DNA of 64,000 bases, from assembly GCA_005887685.1 (NCBI GenBank), contig VBHJ01000011.1:1-64000 (forward strand), read 5' to 3'. The stretch is from Chloroflexota bacterium. Lineage in GTDB: Bacteria > Chloroflexota > Dormibacteria > Dormibacterales > Dormibacteraceae. Numbering within the stretch: the first letter of the stretch is position 1; each line of letters starts with the position of its first letter. Shown piece by piece: positions 25,262-34,422 of the stretch. The translations under genes were made by a program, and so were the position numbers. The notes beneath the pieces are model-generated. The model was not told the origin of the DNA and did no database searches. It worked only from the letters and a program-made list of their open reading frames with translations.

Positions 25262-26172
25262 ACGGGCGCGCCTTCAGCTTCTTTGGTGATTTCCAGGTAG
25301 ACGTCCTCCAGCGACGGCCGGGTCGCCTGCAGGCCTTCCAATGAAATCCCGGTCTGCACCGCCCACGAAGTCAGCTCATACAGCGTGCGCGTCGGATCGT
25401 TGGTCTCGAGCTCGACGCCGTTTCCCTCCAGACGAGCCGAGCCCCGAATCGCTTCTGGCAAGGTCACCGACGCAGGCATCCGAAAACGAACCACGGTACT
25501 CGCATGCTGCCGACCGGCAAGCGTGTCGGGTGTTCCCTGGGCGACGATCTTGCCGGTCGCAATCACCACCACGCGGTCAGCCAGGAACTGCACCTCATCC
25601 ATCGAGTGCGACGTGAGAAAGATCGTCTTGCCGAGATTCTTCAAGCCCATGATTACCTCCCAGGCGGCGCGTCTCGCACCTGGGTCGAATCCAGTGGTCG
25701 GCTCATCCAGGAACAACACCTGCGGATCGCCCGCCAGGGCGATGGCTACGTCGAGCCGCCTTCGCTGGCCACCGGACAGCTTTGTCACCCTCGAGTCCCG
25801 CTTGTCGGCCAGTCCGACCAGGTCGAGCACCTCGGCGCGCGTCCGGGGTTTGGGGTAGTAGCCGCGAAACATGTCGACCGTCTCCGCAACTGTCAGGTAG
25901 GGGTCAACTCCAGTCGTCTGAAGCACTATCCCCATCTGCTCTTTGAGCCTCCGGTCGCCCGTGGCAGGATCAAATCCAAAGACCGAAACGCGACCCCCGT
26001 CCCGCCGGCGAAAGCCCTCCAGGATTTCAACGGTCGTCGTCTTGCCCGCTCCGTTCGGGCCAAGCATGGCGAAGACCTCTGCCTCCGCCACCGTGAAGCT
26101 GATGCCTCGAACGGCCTGGAGCGAGCCGTAAGACTTGCGAAGGTCCTCGACCTCGACCACGTCACGGGCCAC
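25258..26172 (-). CDS. ABC exporter ATPase (DrrA-like)
   Basis: The 304-residue ATPase has Walker A LGPNGAGKTTTVE, signature LSGGQRRRLDVA, Walker B VLFLDEPTTGFDP and an H-loop Ser-His (LTSHSMDEV). The C-terminal 80 residues form the DrrA-type extension. It energises the permease whose gene overlaps its stop by 4 bases. Cytoplasmic, membrane-associated. Confidence 0.92.
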   Translation of the reverse strand: MARDVVEVEDLRKSYGSLQAVRGISFTVAEAEVFAMLGPNGAGKTTTVEILEGFRRRDGGRVSVFGFDPATGDRRLKEQMGIVLQTTGVDPYLTVAETVDMFRGYYPKPRTRAEVLDLVGLADKRDSRVTKLSGGQRRRLDVAIALAGDPQVLFLDEPTTGFDPGARRAAWEVIMGLKNLGKTIFLTSHSMDEVQFLADRVVVIATGKIVAQGTPDTLAGRQHASTVVRFRMPASVTLPEAIRGSARLEGNGVELETNDPTRTLYELTSWAVQTGISLEGLQATRPSLEDVYLEITKEAEGAPV

Positions 26173-26202
26173 TTCGCCCCCGATGCTAGCCGAAGACTGG
26201 AC

Positions 26203-27162
26203 TTACCTCGAACCGGCCCAGAACAGCTCGGGCAAGTCGGACCCGAAGGAGTCCTTGTAGCGCGCGTAAAAGTCGGCCTGGGTGTAGTGGTGCTCGATCG
26301 TGCCGACGTGCTCCACGGCATAGGTCGCGGCAAGAGAAGCGACGCGGCCCGCATGGTCGAGGTCAAGCCCCCTCAGCAAGCCTGCGACGAGGCCCGCCCG
26401 GTAAGCGTCGCCCGCCCCGGTCGGATCGATCTCCCGCCGGGCGGGAGCGGCCGGTATCTCCACCGAGGTCTCCCGCGTGGTGATTCGCGAACCATGGCGG
26501 CCTAGCGTGGTGACCACGACCTGCGCCAGCTCGAGCAGCCGGTTCATGTCGCGCTTCGTGCGCTCCTGGATCAGCTCCAGCTCGTAGTCGTTTCCGATCA
26601 CGATCCACGCTCCGTCGGTCCCGTCGGTCACGTCCGCGCCGTCCATCATCGGCAGCTGGTGCGCGGGGTCGAACACGAAGGGCACCTTTCTGTCTCGACA
26701 TTCCCGGACAAGCCTTTTCATAGCGGCCGGATCGTTCGGTCCGACGATCACGGCGTCCGCGTTCGGAGGCCCATCGTCGAGCCCGAGCATCGCCGCCTTC
26801 CACATCGCCCCGCCGTAGTAGCCGGTCAGCTGGTTGTCGTCCATGTCGGTGGTCGTGAAGCCCGTCGCGCTGATCTCACCCTCGAGCAGTCGCAGGCCGC
26901 GGCAGTCGACACCGTGGGCAACGAGCCAATCCCGATACTCGGTGGCGTCGCTGCCGGCTGTCGCCACGACTGCGGCCGGGTAGCCGAGCAGCGCGAGGTT
27001 GTAGGCGTAGTTGCCCGCTACACCGCCCTTGCGCTTCTGGAGATCGTCGACCAGGAAGCTCAGATTGAGGATGTGCGTCTTGTCGAGGAGGATGTGGTCC
27101 TTGAAACGTCCCTTGAAGGTGAGGATGTAGTCATATGCGATCGAACCCGTGCAGAGGACCAT
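26203..27162 (-). CDS. PfkB-family carbohydrate/nucleoside kinase
   Basis: The 319-residue ribokinase-fold kinase has the N-terminal GG region (RKGGVAGNYAYNLALLG) and the signature DPTGAGDAYRAG with the catalytic Asp. TYAVEHVGTIEHHYT near the C-terminus resembles adenosine-kinase-like actinobacterial members, so adenosine or a sugar are both possible substrates. The ATG at 27162 (MVLCTGSIAYDYIL) fits the family start; the open frame upstream is not protein-like. Confidence 0.87.
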   Translation of the reverse strand: MVLCTGSIAYDYILTFKGRFKDHILLDKTHILNLSFLVDDLQKRKGGVAGNYAYNLALLGYPAAVVATAGSDATEYRDWLVAHGVDCRGLRLLEGEISATGFTTTDMDDNQLTGYYGGAMWKAAMLGLDDGPPNADAVIVGPNDPAAMKRLVRECRDRKVPFVFDPAHQLPMMDGADVTDGTDGAWIVIGNDYELELIQERTKRDMNRLLELAQVVVTTLGRHGSRITTRETSVEIPAAPARREIDPTGAGDAYRAGLVAGLLRGLDLDHAGRVASLAATYAVEHVGTIEHHYTQADFYARYKDSFGSDLPELFWAGSR

Positions 27163-27197
27163 CTGTCTCCGATCGCGAAGGCTAGCGGAAAACGAAG

Positions 27198-27220
27198 GGG
27201 CGCCCCACTGCGAGGCGCCC
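27198..27220 (-). terminator. Probable intrinsic terminator of the basic unknown gene
   Basis: GGGCGCC and GGCGCCC form a 7-base stem with a 9-base loop, followed in the leftward direction by CTTCGTTTTCC. It lies about 15 bases past the stop at 27233 and before the kinase gene. Confidence 0.5.
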
Positions 27221-27232
27221 TGTGTTCTGCGG

Positions 27233-27694
27233 TCAGGCGGCGCGCCGTCGACCCGACCGGCGTCGGGCGCGGACCAAGGATGGCTTGCGCGAGGCCTCGC
27301 GCCGCGGGGTGAGCTCAGTCGCCTGCTCGAGTCGGCTCGCCGCCCGCGCGATCGTCTTGAACGATCCATTGAAGATCCGGAGCGTTCGCTGGGCCACGGC
27401 ACCCACGAGGTCATGCCGCCGGGCCTGGACCTTCACCATTTGCAGTCCCCTGACGGCGAGCTTCTCAGGCAGCTTCTCGTTGACCTGGATGCCAAACACG
27501 CTGATCTTGTCCGGGATCATCGCGTTGAGACGGCGGTTGATCCGGCGCACGGCCGGCGTGCCCTTGCGCTCGAAGCTCCTGACCTGCTTGCGCGCGCTGC
27601 CCATTGGATTGGAAGCCACTTCAGCCGCCGCTTGAGCGGCGCCGACCGCAACTTCCTCGACCGTGGTTGCCGTGTCTCCGAATTCGGTGCTCAT
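27233..27694 (-). CDS. Unknown basic protein, helical
   Basis: Not recognised. The 153-residue soluble protein starts with an acidic/alanine-rich stretch and passes through a central part (IPDKISVFGIQVNEKLPEKLAVRGLQ). It ends in a strongly basic tail (RKPSLVRARRRSGRRRAA) that could bind nucleic acid or polyphosphate; a phasin-like granule role is another idea. The ATG at 27694 has AGGAGG 7 bases upstream, a strong site that fixes the start. An 8-base inverted repeat overlaps its probable promoter and a hairpin with T-rich tail follows, so it is a single-gene unit under tight control. Confidence 0.65.
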   Translation of the reverse strand: MSTEFGDTATTVEEVAVGAAQAAAEVASNPMGSARKQVRSFERKGTPAVRRINRRLNAMIPDKISVFGIQVNEKLPEKLAVRGLQMVKVQARRHDLVGAVAQRTLRIFNGSFKTIARAASRLEQATELTPRREASRKPSLVRARRRSGRRRAA

Positions 27695-27715
27695 GTTCAA
27701 ACCTCCTGAGTCTTC

Positions 27716-27742
27716 TTGACGCAGTATAACGCGTTGCGTCAA
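27716..27742. promoter_or_regulatory. Operator-like inverted repeat over a -10 element
   Basis: TTGACGCA and TGCGTCAA flank 11 bases. In the leftward direction the spacer contains TATACT, a good -10, with TTGATC about 19 bases further upstream. A repressor on the repeat would cover the -10 of the gene at 27233-27694. Confidence 0.5.
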
Positions 27743-27749
27743 CAAGAGA

Positions 27750-28049
27750 TCAAGCCGTCGGGTGGAGGCGTTCGATCAGCGCCTGAGCCGCGGGGCCGAA
27801 CACGTCGTAGTGCGCGACCTTGCGTCGCTTTTCGGGCTGGATCCATTCGGGCCGGAGACCGTGGAGACGACCCCACTCCTCCAACTCCCGCCGCAACCCG
27901 ATGACATGCAGGAACGGCTTCTCGCGTGTCAGGCCGCGGATCGTGGAGCCGTGGTACGAGTCGAAGTTGCGATGGACTGCGATGCCGCCCGCCTCGGCGA
28001 ACTGAATCGCTTCCTTGATCTGCCGCCGCTCAAAGTACTTTTCGCGCAT
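27750..28049 (-). CDS. Small unknown protein, DUF4031-like C-terminus
   Basis: The 99-residue protein starts at the ATG at 28049, inside the end of the second helicase gene (20-base overlap). The pattern LRRELEEWGRLHGLRPEWIQPEKRRKVAHYDVFGP resembles the DUF4031 family (a short region with conserved W and HYD), whose function is unknown. Conservation of this overlap with the helicase-nuclease genes would suggest a role in the same repair process; that is inference. Confidence 0.6.
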   Translation of the reverse strand: MREKYFERRQIKEAIQFAEAGGIAVHRNFDSYHGSTIRGLTREKPFLHVIGLRRELEEWGRLHGLRPEWIQPEKRRKVAHYDVFGPAAQALIERLHPTA

Positions 28050-31000
28050 CGGTGCAGATGGGACGGTAGGCGCAAAGGGCGCACGGCCGCTGCGCGTGCT
28101 CCGGGCCGAGGTGAAAGTCGCCGGCCGCGATTCGCGCCGCCGCGGAGAGCACGCGTTCCTGGACCAGCGCGTCGTCGGGCTCGATGTCGCGAGCCTCGCC
28201 TCGGCGAAGGTCGAAGAGGATGAGTCGGGGATCTCGCCCGCCGGGCAGCAATCCCCGGCGGGCGGCAAAGCCGTAGATCCGCAGCTGTAGCGAGTACGCC
28301 TCCAGCAGCGCAGCATCCAGGGTGGCGTTGGTCTTGAAGTCGACGAGCGTGACCCTGCCGTCGACCTCGCAGATGCGGTCGACCAGGCCTCGGACGCGCG
28401 CGCTGCCGAGAGCCATGTTGAATCCCGCCTCGACGGCGAGGGTGCGCGCTCTTGCGAGCGGGTGCTCCAGGTAACGCGCCAGCATCTCGCGGCCCAGGTC
28501 GGGTCCCCGATAGACCTCGAGCAGATTCCCGCCCGTGTTGTGCCAGGCGGCCAGCGCCTCGTGCACCGCCGCCCCGAGCTCGCTCGATCCGGCCGCACGG
28601 ACAAAAGGCGGCTGCAGCTCGTCCGGCGGTGCGGGCACGCCCCACACCTGGCTGAAGCGATAGCGGACGGGGCACAGCTCGAAATCGTGAAGCTGGGAGA
28701 AGCTCAAGGAAACCGGAGGCGCCTCCGCGGCTTCGCTGGGGGCCAGCGCGGGGCGGATCCGCTCCAGGCGGTCGAGCACCGCCGTGACCACCGCCGGGTC
28801 GTCGCGGACCTGGCCGTTGACCGCTCGCGGCACGGGCAGCTCGAGCTGCTCAGACTCGACGACGGCGGCCGATTCGGGATGCGCCAGCGCCCAACTGAGG
28901 ATCTCGGCGAAATGGTCGTGATCCTCGATCCCGTTTGTCCCCAACTCGTGAGCCGACGGCTCGTCGCGGGTCGCGGTCACGTAAAGCGCGTCCTTGGCAC
29001 GCGTGAGCCCCACGTAGACGATGCGCCGGCGCTCGCCTATCGCCAGCGCGACCGCGGGCGCGCCCGGCGAAGTATCGACGTAACGCGGATGCTTCTCGCC
29101 ACGCCAGTTTTTCATCACGAATCCGAGGCCGTCGGGGTCGAAGAACAGCCTCTCGGTGTCGCGCGGGCGTGGCGGCCGCAGGTTGACCAGGAAGACAACC
29201 GGGAACTCAAGTCCTTTCGCGGCGTGAATCGTCAGGAGCGACACCGCTTCAGTGCCCGCGGTCTCTTCCGCCGCCTCTCCGACGGGAAGCTCGGCATCGA
29301 TGACCTGGTCGAGGTGGCGTACGAAGTCGCCGATCCCGGCCAGGGCCAGGTCGCGCTCAAAACGTCCTGCCAGCTGAAACACCTTGCGCAGGTTGAGCAG
29401 CGCGCGCGGGCTGCCGTCTCGCTGGGCGCGCAGCTCGGCCCAGCGCAGGTAGCCACTCTCCTCGAGCAGCCGATTGAGGATGTCGGCGACCGTAAGCGTG
29501 TCGCGAAGTCTTCCGATGCGGTCCGTCAGCTCGACCAGCGAGACCGCCTGTGAGGCGACCTTCGGCTCCATCTCCGGAAATCCACCGCGCCTGGATTCGT
29601 CGAAGCAGTCACGCAATCGCATTCCAGGTTTCTCGAAACGTCGCGACGCCAGCCGGTACATCCCCGAGTCGGAGAGCCGCACGATCGGTCCCTGCAAGAT
29701 GCGCACCAGAGCCCCGTCGTCCATCGGGTTCTCGGCCAGCCGCAGCAGAGCCAGAACGTCTTTTATCTCCTGACGGTCGAAGAAACCGGAGCCGCCGCTG
29801 GTCAGGTAGGGAATGCCCTGCCGGCGCAGCTCGTCCTCGAATTCGCGGGGCAGCATCCGCACCGAGTGGGACAGGACGGCGATCTCGCGAAAAGCGCGGC
29901 CACCTACGTGCAACCGGCGAATCGCCTCCGCGACTGAGCGAGCCTCGGTCCGCGAGTCGGGCGCCATCAGCACGCTCACCGGAGCCCCACCTCCCGCGCC
30001 ACGTGTCGCCACCAGCTCCGGTTCGGCCGCGAAATCCGCGTCGCGGCGAATGAAGTCCGTTGCGCAGTCGAGGATCCCCTGCAACGAACGACGGTTTTGG
30101 GTCAGCGGGAGCCGGAGCCCAGGAAACCGGGTCCGGATGTTGTCGATCTCGGCGTCCCGCCATCCGTAGATCGACTGCTTCGCGTCGCCGACCACGGTCA
30201 CGTTGCCGAAGCCCTCAGCGGCGGCGAGCCGAATGAAGTCGAGCTGGATGCGGTTGGTGTCCTGAAACTCGTCCACGATGAGGTAGCGGAAGCGCTCCCG
30301 ACATCGTCGCCGGAATTCCGGCACCCGCTCCAACGCATCGATCACCCTGAGAAGCAGGTCGTCGAAGTCGCGGAGACCTTGTTCGCGCAACGCGTCCTCA
30401 TAGGCGCGGTACACGGTGAACAAGACCTCGATGGCTTCGGCCTCGGCGCGTGCGGGGTCCGGTGCGCCCGACCCGTTCGGGGCGGGCCGCGAGCTCCAGT
30501 GCGCGCCATGCAGCTCGAGCGCCCGGTCGCGGAACCTCTCGGGGCTGATCCCGCGGCCTTTCAGCTTGAGGAGGAAGCGAAGTCCAGAGCGCAGCAAGTC
30601 GTCGAGGTCGTCGACCGCAAGCGCGGCGAACGAGTCCGGGTCGAAAGGCGCGGCGGCGCCACTGCGAAGTCTCGCCATTAGCTCCTGCTCGAAAAGCCTC
30701 TGGCCTGTCTCATCGAGCACCCGCAGCTCGCGGGCCTCACCGATCAGGTAGGCGAACTCGTCGAGGAGGCGGGCGCATGCGCTGTGGAAGGTCCCGATCC
30801 AGACGTTGTCGAGGGTGCCGACGTCCGGATGGCGTGCCGACAGCTCGTTGATGATGCGCAGGCGGAGCTCCTCGGCGGCGCGGTCGCTGAACGTCAGGGT
30901 CAGGATCCGCTCGGGGGCGACACCCTGGTCGACCAGCCAGCAAAAACGCTCCGTCGCGGTGAACGTCTTGCCGGTCCCCGGGCCGGCCGCGATGAGATAT

Positions 31001-31077
31001 GCACCCTGCGGGCCCGCGTGGGCCGCGGCGGACTGCTCGGCACTCAGGACCGGGCCGCGGACTCGAGTCGCGCTCAT
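28030..31077 (-). CDS. UvrD/RecB-type helicase-nuclease, second subunit (AdnAB-like)
   Basis: The 1015-residue SF1A helicase has Walker A AAGPGTGKTFTATER, motif Ia TLTFSDRAAEELR, motif II VDEFQDTN, motif III GDAKQSIYGWR, and motifs V/VI LTIHAAKGLEFPVVF and VGLTRAKDALY. It then carries a C-terminal PD-(D/E)XK nuclease (GLVDRICEVDGRVTLVDFKTN). Cys in LCPVRYRF plus CALCAYRPIC can hold the 4Fe-4S cluster of AddB-type nucleases. Paired helicase-nucleases of this kind (AdnAB) resect double-strand breaks. The ATG at 31077 overlaps the upstream stop (ATGA). Confidence 0.88.
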   Translation of the reverse strand: MSATRVRGPVLSAEQSAAAHAGPQGAYLIAAGPGTGKTFTATERFCWLVDQGVAPERILTLTFSDRAAEELRLRIINELSARHPDVGTLDNVWIGTFHSACARLLDEFAYLIGEARELRVLDETGQRLFEQELMARLRSGAAAPFDPDSFAALAVDDLDDLLRSGLRFLLKLKGRGISPERFRDRALELHGAHWSSRPAPNGSGAPDPARAEAEAIEVLFTVYRAYEDALREQGLRDFDDLLLRVIDALERVPEFRRRCRERFRYLIVDEFQDTNRIQLDFIRLAAAEGFGNVTVVGDAKQSIYGWRDAEIDNIRTRFPGLRLPLTQNRRSLQGILDCATDFIRRDADFAAEPELVATRGAGGGAPVSVLMAPDSRTEARSVAEAIRRLHVGGRAFREIAVLSHSVRMLPREFEDELRRQGIPYLTSGGSGFFDRQEIKDVLALLRLAENPMDDGALVRILQGPIVRLSDSGMYRLASRRFEKPGMRLRDCFDESRRGGFPEMEPKVASQAVSLVELTDRIGRLRDTLTVADILNRLLEESGYLRWAELRAQRDGSPRALLNLRKVFQLAGRFERDLALAGIGDFVRHLDQVIDAELPVGEAAEETAGTEAVSLLTIHAAKGLEFPVVFLVNLRPPRPRDTERLFFDPDGLGFVMKNWRGEKHPRYVDTSPGAPAVALAIGERRRIVYVGLTRAKDALYVTATRDEPSAHELGTNGIEDHDHFAEILSWALAHPESAAVVESEQLELPVPRAVNGQVRDDPAVVTAVLDRLERIRPALAPSEAAEAPPVSLSFSQLHDFELCPVRYRFSQVWGVPAPPDELQPPFVRAAGSSELGAAVHEALAAWHNTGGNLLEVYRGPDLGREMLARYLEHPLARARTLAVEAGFNMALGSARVRGLVDRICEVDGRVTLVDFKTNATLDAALLEAYSLQLRIYGFAARRGLLPGGRDPRLILFDLRRGEARDIEPDDALVQERVLSAAARIAAGDFHLGPEHAQRPCALCAYRPICTDARKVL

Positions 31078-34000
31078 TCCGGCGGGGCACCTCCGTATGG
31101 GCACACCGCCGCGTGCGGGCAGCTGCCGAAGCGTGTCACGCACGTGCCGGCGAGCTCGCGCGGCGCCGGCTCGAAGTGCCCGCCATTGATCCGCTCGATC
31201 GCCGTCACGACAACCGACCGGCTGCGCTCGAGGTCTTCCGCCGAAAGCACCTTCTCGCGGTATTCCTTGAGGCCGGCGGGCCGGCCCACGCTGAAGATGT
31301 CCTGCCGCATGCCGCCCCAGACCCAGTCTTTCGGGTACCAGAGCGAGAGGAAGCGGGGCTGGAAAGCAAGGGGGTTGCCTTCCTCGTCGACTCCGTCCTT
31401 GCAGGCGAGGTAGTAGAGCGCGAGCTGGACGTCGTACAGCTCGGGCCCGAAGTACATGTCGTATGCGTATCGCATCGGCTTGCCCGACCCGGTCTTGTAA
31501 TCGACGACCTCGACCTCGCCATCGCCGACGTCGTTGACCCTGTCGATCTTTCCGACGACGTCTGACCCGTCGATGCGCAGGCGGAAACGCTTTTCGACCG
31601 CGAGCGTGCGCAGCCTGCGGATGAACTGCATCCCGGTGATGGCGCGGATGTAGTTGCCGAGCAGGGACCGCACCTGCTTTTCCTCCCGCTTGCGGTCGAG
31701 GACGCCTTCCATCCGCGCCAGGTAGCCCTCGAGGTGGCGTTGCAGGGCGACTTCCAACCACTCACGCTGCTGTTCGGCCTCATGCGGACGCCATTCCTCT
31801 TCGTGCTCGTGGAAGTCCTGCAGGACCTCGTGGAGGAAGCCACCCCGCTCCATCGCGACCGACCGCGGCTCGTCCACCAGCCCGGGATGGTGGTTGTACC
31901 AGTACAGGCGTGGGCACTTGAGATAGTCGTTCAGCGTCGTGGGGCTGAAGTGATCGATCTGCACCGAGTCCGGGTTGCGGCCTGGCCCGTATGACTCGAA
32001 AGGCTCACCTGAAGAGGGATCGGTGAGAAAGGGCAGGTCGAGGCCAAGTGTCCGGGCGCGCGCCAGCACGACGTCGTCGAGCAGCGCGCGATGAGAGGCC
32101 AGCAGCACCTCCGCCTCGCGGGCCAGCAGCACATCTTCCGGGTCGAGTCGAGACGAGCGAGTCAGCTCGCGGACCGGACCCTCCGGGTCGGCCATCCCCA
32201 GAAAGACCGAAGGACCCGCTTGCCGAAGATATGCGTCCGCGTAAGTGATGTACAGGCGGCGGCGCGCGCGCGTCATGGCGACAAACGCGAGGCGTGCCTC
32301 CTCCGCGAGATGGCCGTCCGGGTCCGAGGGCCAGGACGGCATGAAACCGACCTTGTAACCCTCGAGCCACGCGCGATCCTCGGCGTCGAGCAGCGGGTGC
32401 GGCCTTGCCTCGAGAGGGAACAGGCCGTGCGCGAAACCCGAGCAAAAGACGACTTCGAACTCGAGTCCCTTCGCCTGGTGGACCGTCATGATCTGCACCG
32501 CGTCGCGCAGGCCATCCGCCGCCTCGGTGTCGTCTGCCGCGGTCGACAACAGGCTCTGGAGCGAACCGGTGATGTCGGCGAGCAGCGGCTTCGCGCCCTG
32601 CAGCCGTTCGTGCACCGCCTCGATCGACTCAAGGCCCTCAATCGCAGCACGAAGGTCCCCGATCGCCTCCGCTCGCTGTACCGCCGGCAGGCCGAGGTCA
32701 AGCAGGCGGCGCATCGCGCCGCCCTCGATCAGGACCGTATACGCGAGAGCCGCGATCGGGAGCCGGCGCGCCTGGCCCAGCAGCCGTTCCCGCGCGACCA
32801 TCGCCTGGTACAGGTCGTCCAGCTCTTCGGCGGTGAGGAACTGCATGAAGCTTGGTTCTGGCCGCGCCTCGGTGGGGGCGGTCGTCACAGCCCCTCCGGC
32901 GCCTTCGGCGCCACCTCCCCATGAATGGGGAGGAGGGGCGGTCGTCACAGCCCCTCCGGCGCCCTCGGCGCCACCTCCCGATGAATGGGGAGGAGCTTTG
33001 GCCCAGGGCAGCGGATAGCGCTCTGGGTCGCGCGCCGCCAGCGCGTACATGACGCTGTTCACCACTCGTCTCAGCGGCCGGCTCCTTTCGAACGCGTAGG
33101 CCCTCAGCCGGCTCACCGTGTGCGGACCGACGCCGCCAAGGGTCGAGGTCATGGCGCTCTCGAATGCGTCCGGGTCGTCCGGTTTGCGGAGCGATTCGAG
33201 ATATCCGACCAGGAATCGCACCACCTCGTTGCGGGCTGTCGCGCCCCAGCCGCGCACCTCATAAGGAAGACGGAGCGCGCGCAATGCCTCCTCAAATGGC
33301 GCGCCCAACGCCGAGGTGCTGCGCAGGACGATCGCAAAATCGCGGAGCCGCAGCTCAGGCCACTCCGATTGCAGCCGCTTGATCTCACGAGCGCAGAAGA
33401 ACGCCTCATCGACCGGGTCGCCCTCGCGCGCCAGGACCACGGCGGGGACGCGCTGCGTCGAATCCGCCCGCAGCACTCGGGGCGAGCGGTCGGGCTGGGT
33501 TGCCGCCAGGAGACGCTCGCCGGCGTCCAGGGCTTGCTGAGAGGACCGCCTGCATATTTCGAGGCTGCGGGTCAGGGCGCGATAGACGGAGGTGAAGTCG
33601 TGGCTGAGGAGCCGCGGCACCGTGCCGCGGAAACCATAGATCGACTGATCGGGATCGCCGACCACGACCAATCGGGGACGCGACTCGGGCGGGGCGATAA
33701 GCCGCAACAGCTCGAACTGCGCCGGGTCGACGTCCTGAAACTCGTCGACCAGGACGAGCTCGAACTTGGCTCGCAGCCGCTCGCGCAGCGTGGGATTGGT
33801 TTCGAGCAGCTCGATCGTCGCGGAGATCAGGTCGCGAAAATCGAAAAGCCGCGCCTCGCGCATGCGCCGGTGGTACGCCTGGTAGACAGAAGCCAGCACG
33901 CGCAACCGCTCGCTCGCGCTCGCCTCGGTTGCCAGCTGCAGGGCGGCCGGATGGACGAGGTTCTGCTTCATCAACGCGACGAAGGCGAGGAGGTCGTGCG

Positions 34001-34391
34001 CGAATGCATCGGAGCGGCGCACGCCATCGAGCGGACCCAGCAATGCGGGGTCAAGGCCTGTGAGCACGTCGCGCATCACGATCCATTCCTGGAAGCCGTT
34101 CAGAAGCAGACGCTCGCGGTCGGGCGCGTTGTCACGCAGGATCCGCGCGCAGAAGCTGTGGAACGTCGAGATCCACGCTTCGCCGTAATCGTCTTGCAGG
34201 CGTTCGTCGATCCGGCGCGCGATCTCACCCGCGGCGCCGGTCGAAAACGTGAGGACCAGGATCTGGTCGCGGCCGGCTAGACCGTCGCGGACGGCCTGCT
34301 CGTAGAGGTCGACCAGCGCGTGTGTCTTCCCGGTGCCCGGCCCGGCAAGCACGCGAAGCGGTCCTTGTATTTCACTGATGTCGATTGGCAC
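31074..34391 (-). CDS. UvrD/RecB-type helicase-nuclease, first subunit, with repeat insertion
   Basis: The 1105-residue SF1A helicase has Walker A AGPGTGKTHALVD, LVLTFSTGAAGEIARR, LVDEFQDVDPAQ, GDPDQSIYGFRG, TVHQAKGLEFEVVF and FVAMTRARRRLY. A RecB-like nuclease follows (GKIDRVNDVGDGEVEVVDYKTG) with Cys in YLKCPRLYWY and CVTRFGSCPHAAVC for a 4Fe-4S cluster. Residues about 464-504 are an unusual Gly/Ala/Pro insertion: two 20-residue copies beginning PPHS and ending AVTTAP, encoded by a palindromic DNA repeat found elsewhere in the window. GTG at 34391 has GGGAG 5 bases upstream. It is expected to act with the overlapping downstream helicase-nuclease. Confidence 0.88.
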   Translation of the reverse strand: MPIDISEIQGPLRVLAGPGTGKTHALVDLYEQAVRDGLAGRDQILVLTFSTGAAGEIARRIDERLQDDYGEAWISTFHSFCARILRDNAPDRERLLLNGFQEWIVMRDVLTGLDPALLGPLDGVRRSDAFAHDLLAFVALMKQNLVHPAALQLATEASASERLRVLASVYQAYHRRMREARLFDFRDLISATIELLETNPTLRERLRAKFELVLVDEFQDVDPAQFELLRLIAPPESRPRLVVVGDPDQSIYGFRGTVPRLLSHDFTSVYRALTRSLEICRRSSQQALDAGERLLAATQPDRSPRVLRADSTQRVPAVVLAREGDPVDEAFFCAREIKRLQSEWPELRLRDFAIVLRSTSALGAPFEEALRALRLPYEVRGWGATARNEVVRFLVGYLESLRKPDDPDAFESAMTSTLGGVGPHTVSRLRAYAFERSRPLRRVVNSVMYALAARDPERYPLPWAKAPPHSSGGGAEGAGGAVTTAPPPHSWGGGAEGAGGAVTTAPTEARPEPSFMQFLTAEELDDLYQAMVARERLLGQARRLPIAALAYTVLIEGGAMRRLLDLGLPAVQRAEAIGDLRAAIEGLESIEAVHERLQGAKPLLADITGSLQSLLSTAADDTEAADGLRDAVQIMTVHQAKGLEFEVVFCSGFAHGLFPLEARPHPLLDAEDRAWLEGYKVGFMPSWPSDPDGHLAEEARLAFVAMTRARRRLYITYADAYLRQAGPSVFLGMADPEGPVRELTRSSRLDPEDVLLAREAEVLLASHRALLDDVVLARARTLGLDLPFLTDPSSGEPFESYGPGRNPDSVQIDHFSPTTLNDYLKCPRLYWYNHHPGLVDEPRSVAMERGGFLHEVLQDFHEHEEEWRPHEAEQQREWLEVALQRHLEGYLARMEGVLDRKREEKQVRSLLGNYIRAITGMQFIRRLRTLAVEKRFRLRIDGSDVVGKIDRVNDVGDGEVEVVDYKTGSGKPMRYAYDMYFGPELYDVQLALYYLACKDGVDEEGNPLAFQPRFLSLWYPKDWVWGGMRQDIFSVGRPAGLKEYREKVLSAEDLERSRSVVVTAIERINGGHFEPAPRELAGTCVTRFGSCPHAAVCPYGGAPPE
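32881..32996. repeat. Two tandem copies of a palindromic element inside the helicase gene
   Basis: A 60-base unit (32881-32940) is followed directly by a second, nearly identical copy. Each contains GGCGCC-TTC-GGCGCC (CTC loop in copy 2) and the near-perfect palindrome CCTCCCCAT-GA-ATGGGGAGG (32914-32933 in copy 1; one mismatch in copy 2). In copy 1 an outer stem GCCCCTCC/GGAGGGGC encloses these. Unit length is divisible by three and the reading frame stays open. A related copy lies between genes at 43606. Confidence 0.85.
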
Positions 34392-34422
34392 GAGGTCTCC
34401 CAGGGTGGCGCGGGCGACCTGA

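Noticed and set aside
32850..33052. CRISPR-like repeat
   Set aside because: Two adjacent 60-base copies without spacers, coding in frame, are not a CRISPR array.
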